Positions 31,679 through 38,470 of a DNA stretch of 38,470 nucleotides are shown in pieces. The stretch is from assembly GCA_029210205.1 (NCBI GenBank), contig JARGOD010000013.1, positions 1 to 38,470 of the forward strand. The letters are read 5' to 3'. This DNA comes from Verrucomicrobiales bacterium (GTDB taxonomy: Bacteria; Verrucomicrobiota; Verrucomicrobiia; Verrucomicrobiales; DEV007). A program made the translations under genes and the position numbers. The notes beneath the pieces are model-generated. The model was not told the origin of the DNA. It worked only from the letters and a program-made list of their open reading frames with translations, and made no database searches. The number at the start of each line of letters is the position of its first letter. Position 1 is the first letter of the stretch.

Positions 31679-33049
31679 ATGGCCAATATTCTCATTATTG
31701 ACGACGAAGCTGCAATTCTGAACCTCATGTCGAAGTCCTGCCGACAACAGGGACACGACGTTACCGCTGTCCAAACAGGGAGAGACGGCCTGAAAGCGCT
31801 TGATGCTTCACAACCGGATCTCATGATCGTCGATCTGCTTATCGGCGACATGAACGGTCTCGACATCATCCGATACTCGGAAGAGCACTATCCGAAGACG
31901 CAGGTTATCATGGTAACTGGTAATGGCTCGGTCGAAACTGCAGTCGAGGCAATGAGACTGGGGGCTTTTGACTACCTCACAAAACCCTTCGAACTGGCGG
32001 ATCTTCAAAGAACAGTCCAGCTCGCTCTACAAGAGCCCTCTGATCCGACGAAGCTTGATCAAGGCTTCCAAACCTCAGCGATTACGATGCCGAGCACAGG
32101 CATGATCGGAGAAAGTTCAAAGGTGAAAGAAATCCTTGAAGTCATCAGTAAGATCGCAGACAACGACTCACCGGTTCTTCTCGAAGGTGAGTTCGGATCC
32201 GGAAAGCAGATGGTTGCCCGGAGCCTTCACAATACCAGCGTTCGAAAAGACGCCCCTTTCAAAGTTCTTCAATGCTCGGCTCTTCCTGAGGAACTCCTCG
32301 AAAGTGAACTATTCGGATCTCCCTCAAGCCGCGGTGAAACGATATTTTCCCGAGCTGCGGGAGGAACTGTTCTTCTCGAAGAAATTCACGTTCTTCCCCT
32401 TCGGTTGCAGTCTAAACTCGATAGTTATCTTGAGGAGATAAACACACGGCGAATGATGTCTGATCTTCCCCGTCACATGGACGTTCGTTTTATTGCCTCC
32501 TCTGCAAAACCTCTCCAGGAGCTCATCGAATCAGGAAGCTTTCGCGAAGACCTCTTCTACAAGATCTCGATTATTCCGATTGAAGTGCCTCCACTCCGAA
32601 GCCGCACCGAAGACATTGAACCACTGGCCGAACACTTTCTCAAGCAGCGCTCCGAGCGCACTGGGACGGGCACACCTGAGATCGACAAGTATGCCAAGCG
32701 TCTCCTTGAGGGATACAGCTGGCCGGGAAATGTCGGGGAACTTCAAAATGCGATTGAGCGTGCTTGCGCTTTTGCGGAAGGAGGCCGAATCCGTCCGGTC
32801 GATCTTCCACCGAAAGTGACCCAGAAGGTTGAAATTACCGACGAGGACGAAAAAACCACTCACCATCTTCCAATCGGCACTGGGCTGTCTGACTATGTAA
32901 GAAAGCAGGAAAAACTGTTTATTCGTGAAACCTTGAAGTATAACGGCGGATCCCGCGAGAAAGCGGCAAGCATGCTTGGCGTCAGCATTGCAACTCTCTA
33001 CCGCAAGATGGGCCTTAAGCTTGAAAAAGACAAAATGACCACCAAGTAG
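31679..33049 (+). CDS. NtrC-like response regulator lacking the sigma-54 GAFTGA loop
   Basis: Start at ATG 31679 opens directly into the receiver ('MANILIIDDEAAI'); an upstream alternative adds 15 unlikely residues. The 456-residue product has a complete receiver (acidic pair D8/D9, phospho-acceptor D52, T80, K102), an AAA+ domain (about 143-370) and a Fis-type helix-turn-helix ('GSREKAASMLGVSIATLYRKM'). Walker A is GEFGSGKQ (170-177) and Walker B is VLLEEI (231-236), with Glu for the usual Asp. Between 'ESELFG' (208-213) and 'GGT' (228-230) there are 14 residues where NtrC-type activators have about 21 including GAFTGA, which contacts sigma-54; that loop is deleted. The arginine-finger region 'FREDLFYK' remains. 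It probably oligomerises and binds DNA but cannot remodel sigma-54 polymerase. No histidine kinase is adjacent. Confidence 0.92.
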   Translation: MANILIIDDEAAILNLMSKSCRQQGHDVTAVQTGRDGLKALDASQPDLMIVDLLIGDMNGLDIIRYSEEHYPKTQVIMVTGNGSVETAVEAMRLGAFDYLTKPFELADLQRTVQLALQEPSDPTKLDQGFQTSAITMPSTGMIGESSKVKEILEVISKIADNDSPVLLEGEFGSGKQMVARSLHNTSVRKDAPFKVLQCSALPEELLESELFGSPSSRGETIFSRAAGGTVLLEEIHVLPLRLQSKLDSYLEEINTRRMMSDLPRHMDVRFIASSAKPLQELIESGSFREDLFYKISIIPIEVPPLRSRTEDIEPLAEHFLKQRSERTGTGTPEIDKYAKRLLEGYSWPGNVGELQNAIERACAFAEGGRIRPVDLPPKVTQKVEITDEDEKTTHHLPIGTGLSDYVRKQEKLFIRETLKYNGGSREKAASMLGVSIATLYRKMGLKLEKDKMTTK

Positions 33050-33060
33050 ATTGGCCACGG

Positions 33061-33130
33061 CGGGATCGTTTGTTCCCGAATCTTTTAAGCAGCCTCTTGA
33101 GGATCGAGTATGATTCACAAGGGGCTGCTT
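33061..33130. terminator. Stem-loops between convergent response regulator and rnd genes
   Basis: Two structures occupy the convergent gap. CGGGA (33061-33065) pairs with TCCCG (33074-33078), followed on the plus strand by AATCTTTT, a weak terminator for the response regulator. A longer stem pairs 33087-33099 (AAGCAGCCTCTTG) with 33118-33130 (CAAGGGGCTGCTT), 13 pairs with one U-G, and an 18-nt loop; it lacks a U-tract on either strand. Confidence 0.42.
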
Positions 33131-33164
33131 CGCTTCGTCTGCGCCTTAACCTCGTTTCGGAAGG

Positions 33165-34298
33165 CTAATCAATCGCTTCGGTCAAGACATCACGCTGCCA
33201 GGGGAGTAATCCCTCCAGCCTCTCCTCAACCGTTAGGTTAGTTGATGCCATTCGTTCCATAAGACTGCGGGTAGCGATCATTGTACCTTCGAGACCAAGT
33301 TCAGTGGCCCTCTTGTTCCGAATGCCACGAATACGATCAAATCGCTTTTCGTCGATATCGAGGCGCGGACCATTCGAACGGACCTTTTTGCTGGGGTAAT
33401 CAGACGTGGGAACCGCATCAGCCCGGGCAATGAATTCATGCAATCGCTCCAATGATGGCTTCTTGATGTAGTGTGGAGGTTTCAACTTGCGACCTTCATC
33501 GAGGTTTCCAACAAGGCGAAACAACTCACTGTTGCTGAGAAATTTGAAAGCAGGCCGATCCAGCCGTCTGCATTCATCGTCTCGCCACTCCCAGAAATAT
33601 CTTAAATAGTTCAATCCTCGCGGAGAGAGTTTGCCCCACCCTGTAATTCGCCACGCATCTTTCTGCACGCGGTCACCACGATCGAATACAGAGGAACGAG
33701 CTGAATCGCAGCTTTGTAGGAACCACTCATACCTCCCGGCTTCATCTAACCTCGTTTCAAATTTCCCAGCCAAATCGAGAAGGTATCTGACATCGTTGAA
33801 AGCATAGGCCAACATCTTTTCACTCAACGGTCTCTGGCTCCAGTCAGCCTTCTGTGACTGCTTGGAAACTTTGACGCTGTATTCGGTCTCCAGCAGATTT
33901 GCGAGACCAAACTTCGTTTGCCCGAGAAGACGTGCTGCAATCTGGGTGTCCATGATGCGATGAGGAGCCCAGTCAAATGTCATACTGAACATCGAGATGT
34001 CATAGTCCGCTCCGTGCATCCAGACTTTCCGAAATCGATCAATAAAATCAGGAAAAGCCTTCAGTCCATCGATCCCGATTGAGAGCGGATCAATAATAGC
34101 CAACTCCGTCGGCGTTGAGAATTGCACGAGACAGAGCTTAGTCTCGTACGAATGCATGCTGTCTGCCTCAGTGTCGATTGAGCAGGCGTCCAAGTCATCC
34201 CGTTCAAGAACTTCGGCCACGTAAGACTCAAAAGATTCCTGAGTGTCGATATAGCGCTCAGGAAAAGACGCAAATCGGTCCGGGGTAGCGGAGGACAT
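33165..34298 (-). CDS. rnd: Ribonuclease D
   Basis: A 377-residue 3'-to-5' exoribonuclease of the DEDDy class, acting on tRNA precursors and other structured RNAs. The metal-binding residues are visible: D42 and E44 in 'SIDTEAD', H95 and D100 in 'WMHGADYDISM', and Y165/D169 in 'YAFNDVRYL'. The catalytic domain (about 15-190) is followed by HRDC-type helical domains (about 215-300 and 325-377). Length matches E. coli RNase D. It is the last gene of coaE-rho-rnd, starting 11 bases after the rho stop, and converges with the response regulator gene. Confidence 0.93.
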   Translation of the reverse strand: MSSATPDRFASFPERYIDTQESFESYVAEVLERDDLDACSIDTEADSMHSYETKLCLVQFSTPTELAIIDPLSIGIDGLKAFPDFIDRFRKVWMHGADYDISMFSMTFDWAPHRIMDTQIAARLLGQTKFGLANLLETEYSVKVSKQSQKADWSQRPLSEKMLAYAFNDVRYLLDLAGKFETRLDEAGRYEWFLQSCDSARSSVFDRGDRVQKDAWRITGWGKLSPRGLNYLRYFWEWRDDECRRLDRPAFKFLSNSELFRLVGNLDEGRKLKPPHYIKKPSLERLHEFIARADAVPTSDYPSKKVRSNGPRLDIDEKRFDRIRGIRNKRATELGLEGTMIATRSLMERMASTNLTVEERLEGLLPWQRDVLTEAID

Positions 34299-34309
34299 CG
34301 GAAAGTTAC

Positions 34310-35689
34310 CTACTGAATACCACGAAGTAGAAGCTCCGCATTTGAACTGGTCGATTTCACGGTCTTTAACAAGACTTCCATAGCCTCTGGAGCAGGACGC
34401 TGAGCCATTTGCTTCCGCAAAGAACTAATTCTCTGAAACTCTTCAGGATGATAAAGAAGATCATCTTTGCGTGTTCCGCTCTTTAAGAGATGTATCGCCG
34501 GAAAAATCCGGGACTCTGCCATCTCACGATCAAGAGTGATTTCCATATTACCAGTTCCCTTGAACTCTTCGAAAATGACATCATCCATTCGGCTGTCAGT
34601 CTCAATCAAACAAGTTGCAAGAATGGTGAGGCTTCCACCCTCTTCCACATTTCGTGCGGCTCCAAAAAAGCGGCGTGATCGTTCGAGTGCTTTGGGTGAG
34701 ATTCCCCCGCTACCAATCGGCCCTCCACCGCCGCCGCCCCGCTTTTTGCCACGTCCGCCTCCTCCACCGCCGGACTGATTAGAGGAGTTATGGGCACGAG
34801 CCAATCGAGTTAAACTATCAAGAAGCACCACAACATCTTTACCGGACTCAACAATACGCTTTGCACGATTGAGAACCATGTCAGCAACTTCGATATGCCT
34901 CTTTGAGGATTCATCAAAAGTTGAGCTATAAACAGAGGCTTCAACGGTCTCTCGAAAATCCGTCACTTCCTCAGGCCTCTCGTCCAACAACATAACAATC
35001 AATTCGACATCCGGATTATTTTTGTGAATCGAGACAGCAATATTTTTCAGAAGAATCGTTTTTCCACCACGAGGTGGGGCCACAATTAAACCTCGCTGAC
35101 CCTTGCCAAGTGGGGCGATAAGATCAATAACCCTCGAAGAAACACATGGAGAGTCCATAATCTCGAGAATCAAACGTTCATCCGGAAACATCGCGGTGAG
35201 GTGATCAAAACCGTCCGGATCCTCCCACTCCTCGATCGGGGTTCCTTCTACCGAGATGATAGAATCAACTGAGAGGAACTTTTCACGATCTCTCGGAGCT
35301 CTGACCGTACAGAAAAGTTCCTGCCCGACCTTTAATTGGTGCTTTTTGATAAAAGCAGCAGGGACATACACATCGTCAGCATTGGAAGCGAAACTAAATG
35401 CGGGCCAGCGGAGGAACCCAAAACTGTCACCTGAATAATCGAGGAAGCCGGTTGCCTCCATGACAGTCCCACGTTCTCCGTAAAACTTTAGAAGCTCGAA
35501 AACGAGAGCATGCTTGGAGCGCATCCCGGCTACGCGAAGATTAGCCTCCTGTGCTGCCTGATGAAGATCATTCAAAGACTTTGTTTGAAAGTCATTGATT
35601 ACAATCCGCTCGGGGACTTTCACTGCGGGAGTTTGATCCTGCTTCTCAGGTTCAGGTGAGTCGGTTTGGGCAACTGCGTTATCTGTCAT
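34310..35689 (-). CDS. rho: Transcription termination factor Rho with glycine-rich Q-loop insertion
   Basis: A 459-residue RNA-dependent hexameric ATPase that ends transcription of untranslated RNA. Seen in order: an N-terminal Rho_N helix bundle (about 35-72), the CSD RNA-binding fold ('[15 protein letters not shown]', 75-150), and the ATPase with Walker A 'VAPPRGGKT' (203-211), Walker B '[14 protein letters not shown]' (287-300), and '[17 protein letters not shown]' plus '[11 protein letters not shown]', the R-loop region. Between 'ARAHN' and 'RFFGAARN' are 38 residues where E. coli Rho has 23; residues 307-328 are almost all glycine with a central R-G-K-K-R. This is the Q-loop region that touches RNA in the central channel. 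The E. coli Walker Lys (PPK) is Arg here. It lies 6 bases after coaE. Confidence 0.96.
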   Translation of the reverse strand: MTDNAVAQTDSPEPEKQDQTPAVKVPERIVINDFQTKSLNDLHQAAQEANLRVAGMRSKHALVFELLKFYGERGTVMEATGFLDYSGDSFGFLRWPAFSFASNADDVYVPAAFIKKHQLKVGQELFCTVRAPRDREKFLSVDSIISVEGTPIEEWEDPDGFDHLTAMFPDERLILEIMDSPCVSSRVIDLIAPLGKGQRGLIVAPPRGGKTILLKNIAVSIHKNNPDVELIVMLLDERPEEVTDFRETVEASVYSSTFDESSKRHIEVADMVLNRAKRIVESGKDVVVLLDSLTRLARAHNSSNQSGGGGGGRGKKRGGGGGGPIGSGGISPKALERSRRFFGAARNVEEGGSLTILATCLIETDSRMDDVIFEEFKGTGNMEITLDREMAESRIFPAIHLLKSGTRKDDLLYHPEEFQRISSLRKQMAQRPAPEAMEVLLKTVKSTSSNAELLLRGIQ

Positions 35690-35695
35690 TAAGAA

Positions 35696-36283
35696 CTATG
35701 AAAAACATCTTCGAACCAGATGTTCGACTTGTAAATTTAGAGCCTCTAATGACCCGTCGTTCCACACGACGACATCAGCACGGCGAATTTTTTCATCTAT
35801 TGAAAGTTGGGCACTTAGAATTTGATTGGCCACCCGGAGGTCGAGCCCCCGAATTGAGGTTAGTCGCTCGACTTGAGTAGCAGGAGAAGCGGCAACAATA
35901 AGGTCGAGATCACGTTCCAGTGGGAAATTGACCTCATAGAGTAGAGGCACTTCAACAAGCAAAAAATCAGTATGGTCAGCCCTGTTTCCAAGGAAGTCCA
36001 CCACCCGTTCATAAACCAAGGGGTGTATCAATGCCTCAAGTTTCTCACGAAAATCAGAATTTTCAAATGCGCGTTTCCTGATCGCACTTTTATCGAAAAC
36101 ACCGTCCTGTCCCCCATTTTGGGCGAAGAGCTCTAATACCTGCCTCTGAATGTCCGAATCTGATAAGAGCTCCGCAACACAGGCATCGCTGCTGAAAAGC
36201 GGCGCCTCCAAGCCTGACTGTAAAGACTCTGCGACCCTGCTTTTCCCACAGGCTATTCCTCCCGTTATCGCAATTGTGTTCAT
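35696..36283 (-). CDS. coaE: Dephospho-CoA kinase
   Basis: A 195-residue P-loop kinase catalysing the last step of coenzyme A synthesis, phosphorylation of the 3'-hydroxyl of dephospho-CoA. The Walker A 'GGIACGKS' (8-15) is followed by 'LFSSDACVAELL', 'ALIHPLVYERV', 'VEVPLLYEVNF' and 'QILSAQLSIDEKIRRADVVVWNDGSLEAL', all standard for CoaE. It heads the coaE-rho-rnd run and is separated from the upstream secretin by a strong terminator. Typical length, nothing missing. Confidence 0.95.
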   Translation of the reverse strand: MNTIAITGGIACGKSRVAESLQSGLEAPLFSSDACVAELLSDSDIQRQVLELFAQNGGQDGVFDKSAIRKRAFENSDFREKLEALIHPLVYERVVDFLGNRADHTDFLLVEVPLLYEVNFPLERDLDLIVAASPATQVERLTSIRGLDLRVANQILSAQLSIDEKIRRADVVVWNDGSLEALNLQVEHLVRRCFS

Positions 36284-36297
36284 TCAGGCCACCCGAC

Positions 36298-36331
36298 AAA
36301 AAAGGCGCAGTAGTAAATTACCACTGCGCCT
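36298..36331 (-). terminator. Intrinsic terminator of the secretin gene
   Basis: AGGCGCAGT (36303-36311) pairs with ACTGCGCCT (36323-36331), and a further G-T wobble plus four pairs extend the stem inward. On the minus strand the hairpin is followed by six T residues (complement of 36298-36303), giving a textbook terminator 28 bases after the secretin stop. Confidence 0.9.
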
Positions 36332-36358
36332 ACTCTCAAATTTAATGACGCCAATCCG

Positions 36359-38470
36359 TCACTTTTGATAGGGAAGTGCTCCGGCTCCAGGCGCAAAATT
36401 GGTCTGAGGAGGAGTAATTGGCGGACGCGGAAGAGGCTCAGGGAGCGGCTCATCCTTCAGTCCACCGTGAATCGGAGCGCCCGCAGGATCCATCAACTGT
36501 GCTTTCACAAAAATCGTGAGGTTCCGCTTAAGATGCTGTTCGACGCTTGAGCGGAATAAACGACCGACAACAGGGAGATCTCCGAGAAAAGGAACCTTAT
36601 CTTCGACATCCTGAATATCTTCACGAATCAGACCACCCAAAGCGATTGTCTGGCCATCCCAAATGGTAACTTGAGTCGTCACCTTACGGGTCGAGAAAAT
36701 CGGCATGTTGATCGTATTCGCAGTGAGAACCGCATTACCGTTGGTGATTGGCGTTCCGTAGTTAATGAATCCGTCGAATTCGACCACCTCAGGGGCCAAG
36801 TTCAAGTCGATCGTAAACTCGTCAGCCCCCAAAACCGGATCTACCTCTAAAGTCACGCCCGTATTTCTTGTTTCGAATGCCGTTGGCGTTGAAGGAGTGA
36901 CAGGGAAACTGCCGCCCACTGCTGTGTTACCAACCTGGTTAGGAATTTCAGGAGGATCATATTCCGTTGGGTAAATAAATTCCCGGATCACCTCAATTTT
37001 CGCGCGCTGACCACTCCGGGCCATCACCGAAGGAGCTGACAAGAGATCAACCCCCTTCTTCTGGCTCATCGCCCGTATCGCCAACTGAAACTGAGGATCA
37101 GTTAACACTCCGGAAATACCGAAAACTGAGGGTGATGATCCGAGAACAGCCGGCGTGCCATTGGCAGCAGCGATGAGAGCGTCAATACTGTTGTTGGAAA
37201 TAGCCCTCGTTCCCGACCTGAGACCATTGGTGAGCATGTTACCCGGGTTTCCATTCGCCACAGCGGGGTTGACGAAGGAAAAATCGTTAGCCACAGAAGG
37301 GTTATTTACATTACCCACCGTTCCTCCGCTCCCAAGAATATTGTTTGTGCCTAAGGCAAATGGCCCCAGCAACCAATCGAATCCCAGTTCGTCATTGATC
37401 TCGTCCGCAATCTCAACGAACCGCGACGTAATGTAGATCTGCTTTTCAACGCCAGTCCGGATGGATTCGATGTATGCCTCAACAATCTCAAGCTGATCCT
37501 GCGTATTTGTCACAACAAGCGTTGACGACGCAGGTGCATAAAATGCAGTAGCGCCAGTGCCGAATGTAATTCCAAACGACTCCAGCACCTCCTTAGCAGA
37601 CTTCCGGGCACTGAAAGCTGAACCCGCTCCATCAACTGGATCAGCAAATGGGTCAGCCGCCGCGCCACCTCCTCCGCCACCGCCATCTTGCGCGGTCGAC
37701 AGAAATGTCGGGGGAACGGTGTAATTCACGGTAAAGAGATCCTGATCCGGAGTGGACAAAGGAACAACGAGAACTGCGTTCTGTTCGACTTTATATTTCA
37801 ACTGGGCCAGAGCAGTCGTGTAGCGCAAAGCTTCTGCGAGTGGAACATTGGAAAGTCGCAGCGTAATTCGTGTGTCCGCGACACCGCCACCCCCGGCATC
37901 AACAACTCCGCCGCCACCGCCGGAGAAACCAAATCCGCCATCATCTCCTGCCGGTGCAGCTGGAGCAGCCCCGCCGCCACCGCTGAGAATTCCGGAATCA
38001 AGAACGATATTCACACCTTTTCGGGCAGGATCAGTTTCGTTCACATCGAGCTCAACCGAACGCGTCTGAATGAAATCAAGAGCGTCCTTTAAAGGCGTAT
38101 CGACAAATTCGACGCTCGGCATGATGATCGTCTTAAGCTTGTCCTCAATTCTTCGAATTTCGCCACTGGCAGTGTCGGTCGGAATGTTAATCAATTCACC
38201 ACCATCAATCGCCGATGGAACTGGGCTTTCCCAACCTGCTGCAACTTCACGGAGCATCTTGGCCCGAGTGTGATCTCTGGCAACATCGTAATAATCCATC
38301 TTGTGACGCTCATTATTTTCCTGACCGCGACGCGCAGCTTTGTTGTAAGGGTCGTCATTTAGCGCCTTGTGATATTCCCTGTCTGCACGGTCGTAATCGC
38401 CCAAGTCGACGTAGCCTTGAGCTGTTTTCAAAGCCAACTTCACGCGGCTAACTCGCTCGAGATGCCCCGG
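36359..38470 (-). CDS. Type IV pilus secretin (PilQ-like, TPR-containing Verrucomicrobia type), 5' end outside window
   Basis: The frame is open to the right edge, so the start and signal peptide are missing; a GTG at 38443 is only an internal codon. The visible 703 residues begin with TPR-like helices ('LALKTAQGYVDLGDYDRADREYHKALNDDPYN'), then secretin N-domains ('VEFVDTPLKDALDFIQTRS', 'LVVTNTQDQLEIVEAYIESI'), and the C-terminal secretin barrel with 'GVDLLSAPSVMARSGQRAKIEVIREFIYPTEY', 'QTIALGGLIREDIQDVEDKVPFLGDLPVVGRLFRS'. This layout matches the Amuc_1098-type outer-membrane ring of Akkermansia. Two Gly-rich loops interrupt the N-domains, and a Pro-rich tail (about last 50 residues) follows the barrel. 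It probably forms the multimeric outer-membrane pore for pilus exit. Confidence 0.9.
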   Translation of the reverse strand, partial: PGHLERVSRVKLALKTAQGYVDLGDYDRADREYHKALNDDPYNKAARRGQENNERHKMDYYDVARDHTRAKMLREVAAGWESPVPSAIDGGELINIPTDTASGEIRRIEDKLKTIIMPSVEFVDTPLKDALDFIQTRSVELDVNETDPARKGVNIVLDSGILSGGGGAAPAAPAGDDGGFGFSGGGGGVVDAGGGGVADTRITLRLSNVPLAEALRYTTALAQLKYKVEQNAVLVVPLSTPDQDLFTVNYTVPPTFLSTAQDGGGGGGGAAADPFADPVDGAGSAFSARKSAKEVLESFGITFGTGATAFYAPASSTLVVTNTQDQLEIVEAYIESIRTGVEKQIYITSRFVEIADEINDELGFDWLLGPFALGTNNILGSGGTVGNVNNPSVANDFSFVNPAVANGNPGNMLTNGLRSGTRAISNNSIDALIAAANGTPAVLGSSPSVFGISGVLTDPQFQLAIRAMSQKKGVDLLSAPSVMARSGQRAKIEVIREFIYPTEYDPPEIPNQVGNTAVGGSFPVTPSTPTAFETRNTGVTLEVDPVLGADEFTIDLNLAPEVVEFDGFINYGTPITNGNAVLTANTINMPIFSTRKVTTQVTIWDGQTIALGGLIREDIQDVEDKVPFLGDLPVVGRLFRSSVEQHLKRNLTIFVKAQLMDPAGAPIHGGLKDEPLPEPLPRPPITPPQTNFAPGAGALPYQK

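Noticed and set aside
38441..38443. GTG as start of the secretin
   Set aside because: The frame continues to the window edge, the first residues are TPR helix and no signal peptide follows; the gene is cut by the edge.
1..38470. Insertion sequences, prophage or CRISPR in the window
   Set aside because: No transposase, integrase, phage structural or Cas protein was recognised, and no regularly spaced direct repeats were seen.

Overview
The window looks like a chromosomal segment of a marine-type Verrucomicrobiota bacterium, probably class Verrucomicrobiae. This rests on recognised families rather than a database search: two very large c-type-haem dehydrogenases of the Planctomycetes/Verrucomicrobia type, a DUF1080 protein, a xanthan-lyase-like FAD oxidoreductase, a PVC-style 'DxxLTAYALGE' anti-sigma-like protein, a coaE-rho-rnd run, and at the right edge a TPR-secretin of the kind found in Verrucomicrobia type IV pilus loci. 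No IS element, CRISPR array, rRNA or tRNA gene was recognised. Few genes have a Shine-Dalgarno sequence; the SNF2 helicase is a clear exception.

Layout, left to right. (1) 1-1400: the 3' part of a polysaccharide lyase and a DUF1080 glycan protein. (2) 1554-4325, minus: a 100-aa protein, a Roadblock-like protein and an ammonium transporter with an unusual exported coiled-coil N terminus, apparently one operon. (3) 4447-5631: an OmpA-like anchored protein behind a striking AT-rich inverted repeat. (4) 5700-12324: two divergent PVC haem dehydrogenases. (5) 12400-13401: an exported protein with four repeated basic/aromatic motifs. (6) 13495-16240: a compact GT39-GT2-lipoprotein cassette. (7) 16258-22805: a ROK kinase, a secreted FAD oxidoreductase, a PL14-type lyase with a divergent PAS-AraC regulator, and a GT4 glycosyltransferase. 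(8) 22940-24490: a PQQ-like beta-propeller protein. (9) 24599-25846: a TetR regulator and an ECF-like sigma factor, each preceded by nearly the same 20-bp operator. (10) 26225-29584: an NlpC/P60 hydrolase and an SNF2 helicase, convergent. (11) 29830-33049: a sigma/anti-sigma operon divergent from a response regulator that resembles NtrC but lacks the GAFTGA loop. (12) 33165-36283: rnd, rho and coaE. (13) 36359-38470: secretin, running off the edge.

How the genes fit together. The left two thirds mix extracellular glycan degradation (two lyases, DUF1080, FAD oxidoreductase, ROK kinase, haem dehydrogenases) with envelope glycan building (GT39, GT2, GT4). The right third is regulation, RNA metabolism and pilus assembly. 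The most interesting candidates are the TetR/sigma module with twin operators and no visible anti-sigma gene, the GAFTGA-less NtrC-like regulator, the glycine-rich insertion in the RNA-binding Q-loop region of Rho, and a palindrome repeated with identical arms at two convergent gene junctions.
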